Assembly (NCBI GenBank): GCA_021815655.1 | Contig: JAKAGJ010000023.1 | Span: forward strand, 1 to 10,360 | DNA length: 10,360 nucleotides | Origin: Deltaproteobacteria bacterium | GTDB taxonomy: Bacteria; Desulfobacterota; Desulfarculia; Desulfarculales; Desulfarculaceae | Reading direction: 5' to 3' | Shown here: positions 1 to 5,182 of the stretch, one piece after another | Position numbering within the stretch: position 1 is the first letter of the stretch | How the letters are laid out: each line of letters starts with the position of its first letter | Program-made: the position numbers and the translations under genes | Notes under the pieces: model-generated | Told to the model about the DNA's origin: nothing | The model's database searches: none | The model's input: only the letters and a program-made list of their open reading frames with translations

Positions 1-258
1 GACGTTTTCGTCCTTAAGCTTGCGAGCCAGCTCCTGGCTGGCGCGCTCCACGCTGGAGGCCACCGCCTTTTCCACCTCTACTTCCAGAATCAGGTGCATG
101 CCGCCCTGCAGGTCCAGGCCCAGGCGGATCTTCTCCGAGGGCAGGAAGCTCTTCCACCAGGAGGGCAACTCGCCGCCCATGGAGGGCACCAGAAACAGCA
201 GGGACAAAACCACCACCACCACCAACGTCACGAGCTTGAGGGTGAAGTTCTTAGGCAA
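1..258 (-). CDS. secD: Protein translocase subunit SecD, N-terminal part (runs off left edge)
   Basis: Only the first 86 codons are in the window. SecD works with SecF and YajC at the SecYEG channel and uses the proton motive force to help complete export of proteins. The visible protein has a hydrophobic first membrane helix (about residues 8-25, LVTLVVVVVLSLLFLV) followed by the SecD hallmark LGLDLQGGMHL (about residues 47-57), then the start of the large periplasmic domain. The start is TTG at 258-256: it is the only start codon next to a good ribosome site (AAGGAG, 6 nt upstream), and the residues after it (MPKNFTLK) look like a normal SecD beginning. It follows yajC on the same strand after 95 nt, the common yajC-secD order. 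The family assignment is firm; the remainder of the gene, and whether secF follows, cannot be seen. Confidence 0.95.
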   Translation of the reverse strand, partial: MPKNFTLKLVTLVVVVVLSLLFLVPSMGGELPSWWKSFLPSEKIRLGLDLQGGMHLILEVEVEKAVASSVERASQELARKLKDENV

Positions 259-264
259 GGTCCA

Positions 265-270
265 CTCCTT
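265..270 (-). promoter_or_regulatory. Ribosome binding site of secD
   Basis: AAGGAG on the minus strand, 6 nt before a TTG codon. This site decides the rare TTG start of secD, since no ATG or GTG is in frame nearby with a comparable signal. Confidence 0.75.
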
Positions 271-295
271 GGCTGCCGTGGGCGCCCGCGCTGAC

Positions 296-320
296 CGCGC
301 GGCCCCCATGGGGGGGCGCG
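296..320 (-). promoter_or_regulatory. GC-rich stem-loop in the yajC-secD spacer
   Basis: Within the 95-nt yajC-secD gap lies the palindrome CCCCCATGGGGG (303-314), flanked by a matching outer arm, CGCGC (296-300) against GCGCG (316-320). There is no T-run after it in the direction of transcription, so it is not a convincing intrinsic terminator. It may stabilise the upstream message, pause transcription, or set the yajC:secD ratio. That role is inference; the dyad itself is seen. Confidence 0.45.
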
Positions 321-353
321 CGCCTGTCCAGCGCCAGAACGCTTTGCTTTAGG

Positions 354-734
354 CTACTTCTTCTCTTTGTCCGCGGCCGGGGCGGCGGCCGGGGCACTCT
401 CGGTGGCCAAGCCGGCCACATGGCCACGGGCTATCTTGATGCGCACCTGGGGCGCGATCTCCATCACCACCATGTCATTGGTGATGCCGGTGATCTTGCC
501 GTAGATGCCGCCGCTGGTGATGACTTCGTCGCCCTTGCGCAGGTTGGCCAGAAGCTCCTTGTGCTGCTTGGCCTTTTTCTGCTGGGGCCTGATGAGCAGG
601 AAATAGAAGATGGCGAACATCAGCACCAACATGGGCAGCGGGCCCTGCAAAAGCCCCCCCAGCCCATTGCCGCCGGCCGCGGGGGCCGCCGCTTCCTCGG
701 CCCAGGCCAGGCTGGGCGCCAACAGATCAAACAT
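354..734 (-). CDS. yajC: Preprotein translocase subunit YajC
   Basis: Small single-helix inner-membrane protein of the SecDF-YajC accessory complex. The 126 residues start with a short N-terminal segment, an Ala/Gly-rich stretch (15-30), then one membrane helix (about 31-48, ending in FYFLLIRPQQKK, the YajC signature). A cytoplasmic domain follows with LLANLRKGDEVITSGGIYGKI (61-81), typical of the family, and an Ala/Pro-rich tail ending in charged residues. Family length is about 90-130. The ATG at 734 has GGAGG 5 nt upstream, and this site lies inside the end of tgt. The start overlaps the tgt stop by 8 nt, which suggests translational coupling. secD follows. Confident call. Confidence 0.96.
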   Translation of the reverse strand: MFDLLAPSLAWAEEAAAPAAGGNGLGGLLQGPLPMLVLMFAIFYFLLIRPQQKKAKQHKELLANLRKGDEVITSGGIYGKITGITNDMVVMEIAPQVRIKIARGHVAGLATESAPAAAPAADKEKK

Positions 735-1878
735 GGTTTCCTCCCTCGGTGAATGCCTCCTGGGGGTCCTCGTCCTCGGCTAGGCGGGACGCGAACTGAT
801 GGGCGAAGGCTTGGTATCGATCCTCGGCGATGGCCTGCCTGAGGCCGGCCATCAGGTCCAGTATGTAATGCAGGTTGTGGATGGTATTGAGCCGGTAGGC
901 CAAAAGCTCTCTAGCCATGAACAGGTGGCGCAGGTAGGCCCGGCTGTAGCGCCGGCAGGCCAGGCAGCCGCAATCGGGGTCGATGGGGCCGGGGTCCTCG
1001 GCGTGGCGGGCGTTGCTGATGTTGAGCCGGCCACGGGGGGTGAGCAGGGTGCCGTTGCGGGCCATGCGCGTGGGCAGCACGCAGTCGAAGAGGTCCACCC
1101 CCAGCCCGGCGCAGGCCACCAAATCGGCCGGCTCGCCCACGCCCATCAGATAGACGGGCTTGTCCTGGGGGAGCTGGGGCACGGTGGCCGCGATAACTTC
1201 CATCATCACCTCTTTGGGTTCGCCCACGCTTAGGCCCCCCAGGGCGTAGCCGTCCAACTCCATCTCGCCCAGCAGATCCAGGCTCCGGCGCCGCAGGTCG
1301 GCGTGCACGCCGCCCTGCACGATGCCCATCAGGGCCCCGCCATCGGCGCCGCGCGCCTCCAGGGCGCGCCGGGCCCAGCGGGCGTCGCGCATCAGCGCCG
1401 CCTCCAGGTAGGCCTTGTCGGCTCCCGGCGGCGGGCACTCGTCCAGCATCATCATCACGTCGCTGCCCAACTGCTCCTGGGCCCGCACCGCCGCCTCCGG
1501 CGTGAGCCTGAGCAGGCTGCCGTCCAGGTGGGAGCGGAAGCTCACGCCCTCCTCCTCGACCTTGCGCAGACCGGCCAGGCTGAAGACCTGGAACCCCCCG
1601 CTGTCGGTGAGGATGGGTCCCGGCCAGCCCATGAAGCCGTGCAGCCCCCCCAGCCTGGCCACCACCTCGGCGCCCGGGCGCAGGCTCAGGTGGTAGGTGT
1701 TGGCCAAAATCATCTGGGCGCCCAGCCCCGCCACCTCCTCGGGAAGAAGCCCCTTGACCGTGCCCTGGGTGCCCACGGGCATGAAGGCCGGGGTTTCCAC
1801 CGGCCCGCGCCGGGTGGTCAGCCTGCCCCTGCGCCCCCTGGCGCCGCGGGCCAGAAGCTGGTAGTCGAGCCTGCCCAC
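727..1878 (-). CDS. tgt: Queuine tRNA-ribosyltransferase (TGT)
   Basis: Exchanges guanine 34 in the anticodon of Tyr, His, Asn and Asp tRNAs for the queuosine precursor preQ1. The 383-residue protein matches the bacterial family length. Visible motifs: TPAFMPVGTQGTVK (29-42), LTDSGGFQVFS with base-contacting Asp92, GIVQGG (185-190), GVGEP (246-250), LFDCVLPTR with nucleophile Asp265, and the zinc site Cys303, Cys305, Cys308 and His334. The frame is open far upstream, but that extension is low-complexity and lies wholly over queA, so I chose GTG at 1878, just before the normal N-terminus (RLDYQLLARG). This start is 2 nt after the queA stop, with no strong ribosome site of its own, which points to coupled translation. 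The stop overlaps yajC by 8 nt. queA and tgt catalyse successive steps on tRNA (preQ1 insertion, then epoxide-ring addition). Confidence 0.95.
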   Translation of the reverse strand: MGRLDYQLLARGARGRRGRLTTRRGPVETPAFMPVGTQGTVKGLLPEEVAGLGAQMILANTYHLSLRPGAEVVARLGGLHGFMGWPGPILTDSGGFQVFSLAGLRKVEEEGVSFRSHLDGSLLRLTPEAAVRAQEQLGSDVMMMLDECPPPGADKAYLEAALMRDARWARRALEARGADGGALMGIVQGGVHADLRRRSLDLLGEMELDGYALGGLSVGEPKEVMMEVIAATVPQLPQDKPVYLMGVGEPADLVACAGLGVDLFDCVLPTRMARNGTLLTPRGRLNISNARHAEDPGPIDPDCGCLACRRYSRAYLRHLFMARELLAYRLNTIHNLHYILDLMAGLRQAIAEDRYQAFAHQFASRLAEDEDPQEAFTEGGNHV

Positions 1879-1880
1879 GC

Positions 1881-2972
1881 CTAGAGGATCAACATGGCGT
1901 CGCCGAAGCTGTAGAAGCGGTAGCCCCGCTCGACGGCCTCGGCGTAGGCCTTCAACACCCGCTCGCGCCCGGCCAGGGCCGACACCAGCATCAGGAGCGT
2001 GGTGCGCGGCAGGTGAAAGTTGGTCAACAACCCATCCACCGCCTGAAAGCGGTGGCCGGGGGCGATCAGTATGTCGCACCAGCCGGCGCCGGGCCGCGGC
2101 ACCCCGCCCGGCCCCGTGCGCCATTCCAGGGCGCGCAGGCTGGTGGTGCCCACGGCCACCACCCGGCCTCCCCTGGCCTTGGCGCGGGCCACCGCCTGGC
2201 TGGTGGCCGCGGGCAGCTCCACCCATTCGGCGTGTAGCCGGCCGGCGGCCAGATCGGCCGGCGAGGGCTCGGCAAAGGTGCCGTAGCCCACGTGCAGGGT
2301 AAGCCGGGCCAGCTCCACCCCACGGCGCTCCAGGGCCTTGAGCAGCTCGGGGCTTAAGTGCAGGCCGGCGGTGGGCGCGGCCACGGCCCCCGCCTGGGCG
2401 GCGTAGACCGTCTGATAGCGCCGCCGGTCGCTGGGCTCCGGCCCTTGGGGGCGCTTGATGTAGGGCGGCAGGGGGATCTGCCCCAAACTCTCGGCCAGCT
2501 CCAGGGCCGGCCCCGGCAGCCGCACCCTGGACCAGCCGCGGCTACCCCGCTCCAGGACCAGGGCCTTGAGCCACTCCCCGCCCTCCAGGCGCAGTTCCTG
2601 GCCGGCGGTCAGGGGGCGGTGGCTGCGCAGGAGCACTTGGTGCACCTCGGCGCCGTCGTCCAGCCGCTCCAGGGGGTTGGCCGGGGCCAGGAGCAGCATC
2701 TCCACCCGCCCGCCCGAGGGCTTGCGGCCAAAAAGCCGGGCCGGCACCACCCGGGTGTCGTTGACCACCAGGAGATCGCCGGGCCGCAGCAACCGGGTGA
2801 GCTGGGCCACCTGGCTGTGCCCCAGGCCCTCGCCCTGGCGCCCCAGCAGCATGAGCCGGGCCTGGACCCGGCGCCGGACCGGCGCCTGGGCGATGCACCC
2901 GGGAGGCAGGTGGTAGTCGTAGCCGGCCAGGGGATCATGCCCCTCGCCGGACCTCTGGCTGGCTGGGAGCAT
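1881..2972 (-). CDS. queA: S-adenosylmethionine:tRNA ribosyltransferase-isomerase QueA
   Basis: Transfers and isomerises the ribosyl group of S-adenosylmethionine onto preQ1-tRNA to give epoxyqueuosine. Its 363 residues are slightly longer than the usual 340-355 because of about 15 extra N-terminal residues before DPLAGYDYHLPPG. Family stretches: YDYHLPPGCIAQAPVRRR near the start, RPGDLLVVNDTRVVPARLFG, the central PLPPYIKR segment, YQTVYAAQAGAVAAPTAGLH, LTLHVGYGTF, and near the end LLTNFHLPRTTLLMLVSAL and YRFYSFGDAMLIL. The ATG at 2972 is the only standard start available between the upstream stop and the conserved region; its ribosome site (GAAGGC) is weak, so the exact start is less sure than the identity. 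First gene of the queA-tgt-yajC-secD operon, about 80 nt below the promoter at 3060-3088. Confidence 0.95.
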   Translation of the reverse strand: MLPASQRSGEGHDPLAGYDYHLPPGCIAQAPVRRRVQARLMLLGRQGEGLGHSQVAQLTRLLRPGDLLVVNDTRVVPARLFGRKPSGGRVEMLLLAPANPLERLDDGAEVHQVLLRSHRPLTAGQELRLEGGEWLKALVLERGSRGWSRVRLPGPALELAESLGQIPLPPYIKRPQGPEPSDRRRYQTVYAAQAGAVAAPTAGLHLSPELLKALERRGVELARLTLHVGYGTFAEPSPADLAAGRLHAEWVELPAATSQAVARAKARGGRVVAVGTTSLRALEWRTGPGGVPRPGAGWCDILIAPGHRFQAVDGLLTNFHLPRTTLLMLVSALAGRERVLKAYAEAVERGYRFYSFGDAMLIL

Positions 2973-3059
2973 GCTCTTGCCTTCGCCGCACTCCAGGAGC
3001 GTTAGGCCCCGGCCACGGGCTGGTACAGCCGGTTTTGACGCAAGCCTTCAAAGATTTGC

Positions 3060-3088
3060 ATGATATGCCCTCGGCCCAGCATTGTCAA
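3060..3088 (-). promoter_or_regulatory. Promoter of the queA-tgt-yajC-secD operon
   Basis: On the minus strand, TTGACA (3088-3083, perfect -35) is followed by a 17-bp spacer and TATCAT (3065-3060, five of six -10 positions). Transcription would start near 3053, leaving a leader of about 80 nt before queA. This is the best promoter-like sequence noticed in the window. Confidence 0.8.
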
Positions 3089-3102
3089 GGTTGCCGCCGG
3101 AC

Positions 3103-3114
3103 CGCTGGCCAGCG
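3103..3114. promoter_or_regulatory. 12-bp perfect palindrome between divergent promoters (possible operator)
   Basis: CGCTGGCCAGCG lies between the leftward queA promoter and the rightward promoter of the zinc-ribbon gene. It is flanked by two direct copies of CCGCCGG (3094-3100 and 3116-3122). Its position suits a regulator acting on both promoters, but GC-rich DNA makes such dyads fairly easily and no known operator is recognised. Confidence 0.3.
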
Positions 3115-3138
3115 TCCGCCGGGCCGCCAAGGCGAAAT

Positions 3139-3176
3139 TTCACCTTGACAGGCGCCGCCGATATAAGGACCATAAA
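3139..3176 (+). promoter_or_regulatory. Promoter region of the 59-residue zinc-ribbon gene
   Basis: Two overlapping readings are possible. TTCACC (3139-3144), 17 bp, TATAAG (3162-3167) has good spacing with four and five matches. A perfect TTGACA at 3145-3150 with CATAAA at 3171-3176 has a long 20-bp spacer. Either would leave a leader of about 55-70 nt before the ATG at 3240. That a rightward promoter exists here is likely; which pair is used is open. Confidence 0.55.
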
Positions 3177-3239
3177 GACCCGACCGACCGCCGATAACAA
3201 GGCGGCACCCCATTACCCGTTGTCAAGCTGGGGGTAGAC

Positions 3240-3419
3240 ATGGCCCATGTGTTCGTGACTTGCAAAGAACCCGATTGCGGCGCCGAGATCCTGGCCCCGG
3301 AATCCGCCCAGGTAGCCGAGGACCTGTTGGCTTCGGCGCTGCACAAGAAGAACTACTACCTGTGCATCAAGTGCGGGAAGGTGTACGCCTACACCAAGGA
3401 GGACCACCACTACGCCTAG
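3240..3419 (+). CDS. Small zinc-ribbon protein (59 residues), function unknown
   Basis: A short gene, read directly from the sequence: ATG at 3240, TAG at 3417-3419. The product has two cysteine pairs, Cys8-x4-Cys13 and Cys42-x2-Cys45, separated by a helical segment (ESAQVAEDLLASALHKKN). It ends in a tyrosine/histidine-rich tail (TKEDHHYA). Four cysteines in this arrangement are expected to hold one zinc ion. The N-terminal MAHVFVTC and the later LCIKCGKVYAY resemble short zinc-ribbon proteins in general, but I recognise no named family. A G-rich sequence (GGGGGT, 4 nt upstream) serves as a modest ribosome site, and a plausible promoter lies about 75-100 nt upstream. It stands alone, divergent from queA and convergent with the next gene, so context gives no role. 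Coding is supported by the cysteine pairing, the promoter, and the hairpin after the stop. Confidence 0.75.
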   Translation: MAHVFVTCKEPDCGAEILAPESAQVAEDLLASALHKKNYYLCIKCGKVYAYTKEDHHYA

Positions 3420-3444
3420 CCTGACGCGGGCGGTAAGGATCGGC

Positions 3445-3467
3445 GGCCGGCTCCCCCGGGGCCGGCC
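3445..3467. terminator. Stem-loop between two convergent genes, probable terminator
   Basis: GGCCGGC (3445-3451) pairs with GCCGGCC (3461-3467), with further T-G and C-G pairs inside the loop. An alternative outer arm is GCGGGC (3426-3431) with GCCCGC (3465-3470). On the plus strand a short TTT follows at 3474-3476. It sits 26 nt after the zinc-ribbon stop and before the end of the oppositely oriented next gene. The T-run is poor, so efficiency is uncertain. Confidence 0.45.
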
Positions 3468-3523
3468 CGCTGCTTTGCCCCCCAGGCATCGGCCCGGCCC
3501 GCCAGGCACGGATTGTGTGGGAT

Positions 3524-4333
3524 TTATCTGGCGCCGCGCCGGCGCCCCAGGCCACGCAGGCCCAGGAGCACCACCAGGTGCGCGAACTCAATGAGCAGCA
3601 GGCCGCCCACCACGTAGACGGTGATGGTCAGCAAGCGGGGCAGAAAATTCTCCCAGGTCCAGGGCCGGCCTGAAAGCGGTCCATCGCCCTCGAACAGCAT
3701 CTCCAGGACGGCGAAGGTCTGATCCGCGGGCTTGAAGGGCTCCTTGAGGTTGCCACCCTTCTTGTTATCGATGACCAGCAGGCCTTGCCTGAACAGGGAT
3801 TCGAATTTGCTGGGGGTGAGGTTCTCGCCTAGATATTCGGCCTGGACGGTTTCAGTCTCGGTGGTCCTGTCCACGCGCACCTTGGGGGGCTTGAGGGCCC
3901 TTTCCCCCAATTTCAGCGGGGTGCGCTTGCCGGACTTGCCCATGTGCAGCACATACAACTGGGTGGCGGCCAGGGGCACGGCGGCCCCGGGCGTGGCCTG
4001 GAACATCCTCCAGGCCTCCCAGTTCTCGGCCAGGATCAATTCATCTATAATTTCCAAGGGGTCTTCATAGGCCTGGCGCATCTGCTCCGCGATCAGGGAC
4101 AGGGCCTGAAAGTTGTCCACCAGGGAGCCGCCCCGGTGCAGGCTGGTGAGGGCCTGCAACTCCTGGCTGGGGAATACGATTTCAATGGCCCCCGCCGGCG
4201 CGGCGCAAAATAGGGCCGTCCCCATGAGTACGGCCGATAAAATACCCGCCCAGCGGGCGGCTCTTTGTAAGCTATAGCGAATTATTGCGGCCCCGCCTTT
4301 CATGGCCAATAAAATAGCATGTCTTGAGTCCAT
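3524..4333 (-). CDS. Exported protein with C-terminal membrane anchor, function unknown
   Basis: Not recognised as a known family. The 269-residue reading has a signal peptide: a basic n-region (RYSLQRAAR), a hydrophobic core (WAGILSAVLMGTALFCAA) and a likely cleavage after APAGA (residue 49). A mostly polar region of about 175 residues follows, containing LVDNFQALSLIAEQMRQAYEDPLEIIDELI and a segment with LYVLHMGKSGKRTPLKLGE. A single membrane helix lies at about 232-258, and the end is basic (RGLGRRRGAR). The expected topology is therefore a periplasmic domain held by a C-terminal helix. Met11 (ATG at 4303) is an equally likely or better start: it gives a shorter n-region and leaves room for a leader after a TATAGT box at 4339-4344. 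Neither start has a clear ribosome site. It is divergent from the Yip1-like gene, so the two may be co-regulated. Confidence 0.8.
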   Translation of the reverse strand: MDSRHAILLAMKGGAAIIRYSLQRAARWAGILSAVLMGTALFCAAPAGAIEIVFPSQELQALTSLHRGGSLVDNFQALSLIAEQMRQAYEDPLEIIDELILAENWEAWRMFQATPGAAVPLAATQLYVLHMGKSGKRTPLKLGERALKPPKVRVDRTTETETVQAEYLGENLTPSKFESLFRQGLLVIDNKKGGNLKEPFKPADQTFAVLEMLFEGDGPLSGRPWTWENFLPRLLTITVYVVGGLLLIEFAHLVVLLGLRGLGRRRGAR

Positions 4334-4402
4334 TGGCTACTATAAGGTATTTAAGGCCAATACCTAATCGCGCCTGGAATCAGGCCCCCGGCAGGAGTCC
4401 AC
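4304..4402. promoter_or_regulatory. AT-richer divergent upstream region with three GCCAAT hexamers
   Basis: This stretch is clearly richer in A and T than its surroundings and lies between the divergent exported-protein and Yip1-like genes (partly inside the first if its longer start is right). It has a -10-like TATAGT on the minus strand (4344-4339) and TATAAG (4341-4346) on the plus strand, neither with a good -35. GCCAAT occurs at 4305-4310 and 4356-4361, and inverted (ATTGGC) at 4332-4337. A promoter or operator role is inferred. Confidence 0.35.
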
Positions 4403-5032
4403 ATGCCCGAGCCGCAGCACCCGCCCCAGTTCCACTGGCGCCGTCCCCAGACCTTCTGGACCGTGGCCACGGCCGCCGCCACCGCCCCGCGGGATTTCTT
4501 TGCCCAGCGCCCGGGCCAGGGAGGTTTCTTGCCGCCCGTGCTTTTCTTTCTGGCGGCCATGCTCTTGCCCACCCTGGTGCGCACCGCGCTCAGGTGGCGG
4601 GAAGGCCCCGGCGCCATGCTGACCTTCCTTTCCACTTCCCTGCTTTTTTCCCTGGTGATGATGCTGGTCTTCACCTTGGTGCTGTACTGCCTGTGCCGTT
4701 TCCTCTTTCAGGCCAGCCTCAATTTGCCCGACGTGGCCGCCATCGTCTGCTACAGTTCCGGGGTGCGGGCCCTGGAGTTCTTGCCGCAATGGCTTTCGCC
4801 CCTGGCCGGGACCCTTCTGGCCATCATCATGGTGCTTTTCATCTGCTATCTGGTATGGGTGGGCTTGCAGGCCGCCGGAGGCCTGAACCGCTACCGGGCC
4901 CTGGTGGCCCTGCTGTTGTCCTTCGTGGCCATGGTGGGTCTGTGGCTCTTGGTCAATTCGCTGCGCGGCAACCCGCCCCTGCCCGCGCCGCCGCCCGCCG
5001 CCGAGCCGGGGCCATTGCCCGGCCGGCCCTAG
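4403..5032 (+). CDS. Yip1-type multi-spanning membrane protein
   Basis: A 209-residue membrane protein with about five hydrophobic segments (roughly 43-60, 76-103, 110-126, 134-157 and 164-186). A soluble N-terminal part reads PRDFFAQRPGQGGFLPPVLFFL, the typical opening of bacterial Yip1-domain proteins: a proline-aromatic pair, then the first helix after a short linker. The C-terminal tail is almost only Pro, Ala and Gly. Yip1-domain proteins in bacteria have no settled biochemical function; some are linked to membrane organisation or transport. ATG at 4403 has AGGAG 5 nt upstream. The cyclase gene follows on the same strand after 150 nt, but hairpins lie between, so shared transcription is uncertain. 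Family assignment is by overall pattern rather than a decisive motif. Confidence 0.7.
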   Translation: MPEPQHPPQFHWRRPQTFWTVATAAATAPRDFFAQRPGQGGFLPPVLFFLAAMLLPTLVRTALRWREGPGAMLTFLSTSLLFSLVMMLVFTLVLYCLCRFLFQASLNLPDVAAIVCYSSGVRALEFLPQWLSPLAGTLLAIIMVLFICYLVWVGLQAAGGLNRYRALVALLLSFVAMVGLWLLVNSLRGNPPLPAPPPAAEPGPLPGRP

Positions 5033-5041
5033 GTGTGTGCC

Positions 5042-5067
5042 GGAGAAAGCCATTCAGGGCTTTCTCC
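5042..5067 (+). terminator. Perfect 10-bp stem-loop after the Yip1-like gene
   Basis: GGAGAAAGCC (5042-5051) and GGCTTTCTCC (5058-5067) form a perfect stem with a 6-nt loop, starting 9 nt after the stop codon. The 3' arm ends in a pyrimidine run (TTTCTCCTCT) but lacks a true T-tract. Position and shape suit a terminator or an end-protecting hairpin for the upstream message. Confidence 0.5.
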
Positions 5068-5070
5068 TCT

Positions 5071-5132
5071 CGGGCCATCCATGGCCCGCCCTGCATGCCT
5101 GCCTGTGTGCTGCTCCGCCAGGCTTGCAGGGC
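5071..5132. repeat. Two further consecutive stem-loops in the Yip1-cyclase spacer
   Basis: First, CGGGCCAT (5071-5078) pairs with ATGGCCCG (5081-5088) across two C residues. Second, GCCCTGCA (5088-5095) pairs with TGCAGGGC (5125-5132); after a T-T mismatch the stem continues with GCCTG (5097-5101) against CAGGC (5119-5123). With the hairpin at 5042 these fill most of the 150-nt spacer. No known riboswitch is recognised. The region stays open in the cyclase frame, but the encoded sequence shows no membrane or domain features. Confidence 0.55.
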
Positions 5133-5182
5133 CAAAGGCCATTCATCCCGGCCAGCCTTGGCCCGGTCGGGGGGCAGGATTT

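Noticed and set aside
1879..2226. Upstream in-frame extension of tgt by 116 residues
   Set aside because: It lies entirely over queA in another frame, is Gly/Arg-rich low complexity, and the normal Tgt N-terminus begins at the GTG at 1878.
3002..3061. 19-residue leader peptide ORF before queA
   Set aside because: Its ATG overlaps the -10 box of the queA promoter, so it would lie upstream of the transcription start.
5033..5182. N-terminal extension of the cyclase by 50 residues
   Set aside because: The stretch is taken up by stem-loops, has no ribosome site, and encodes no membrane or domain features; the ATG pair at 5183/5186 follows an AGGA site.
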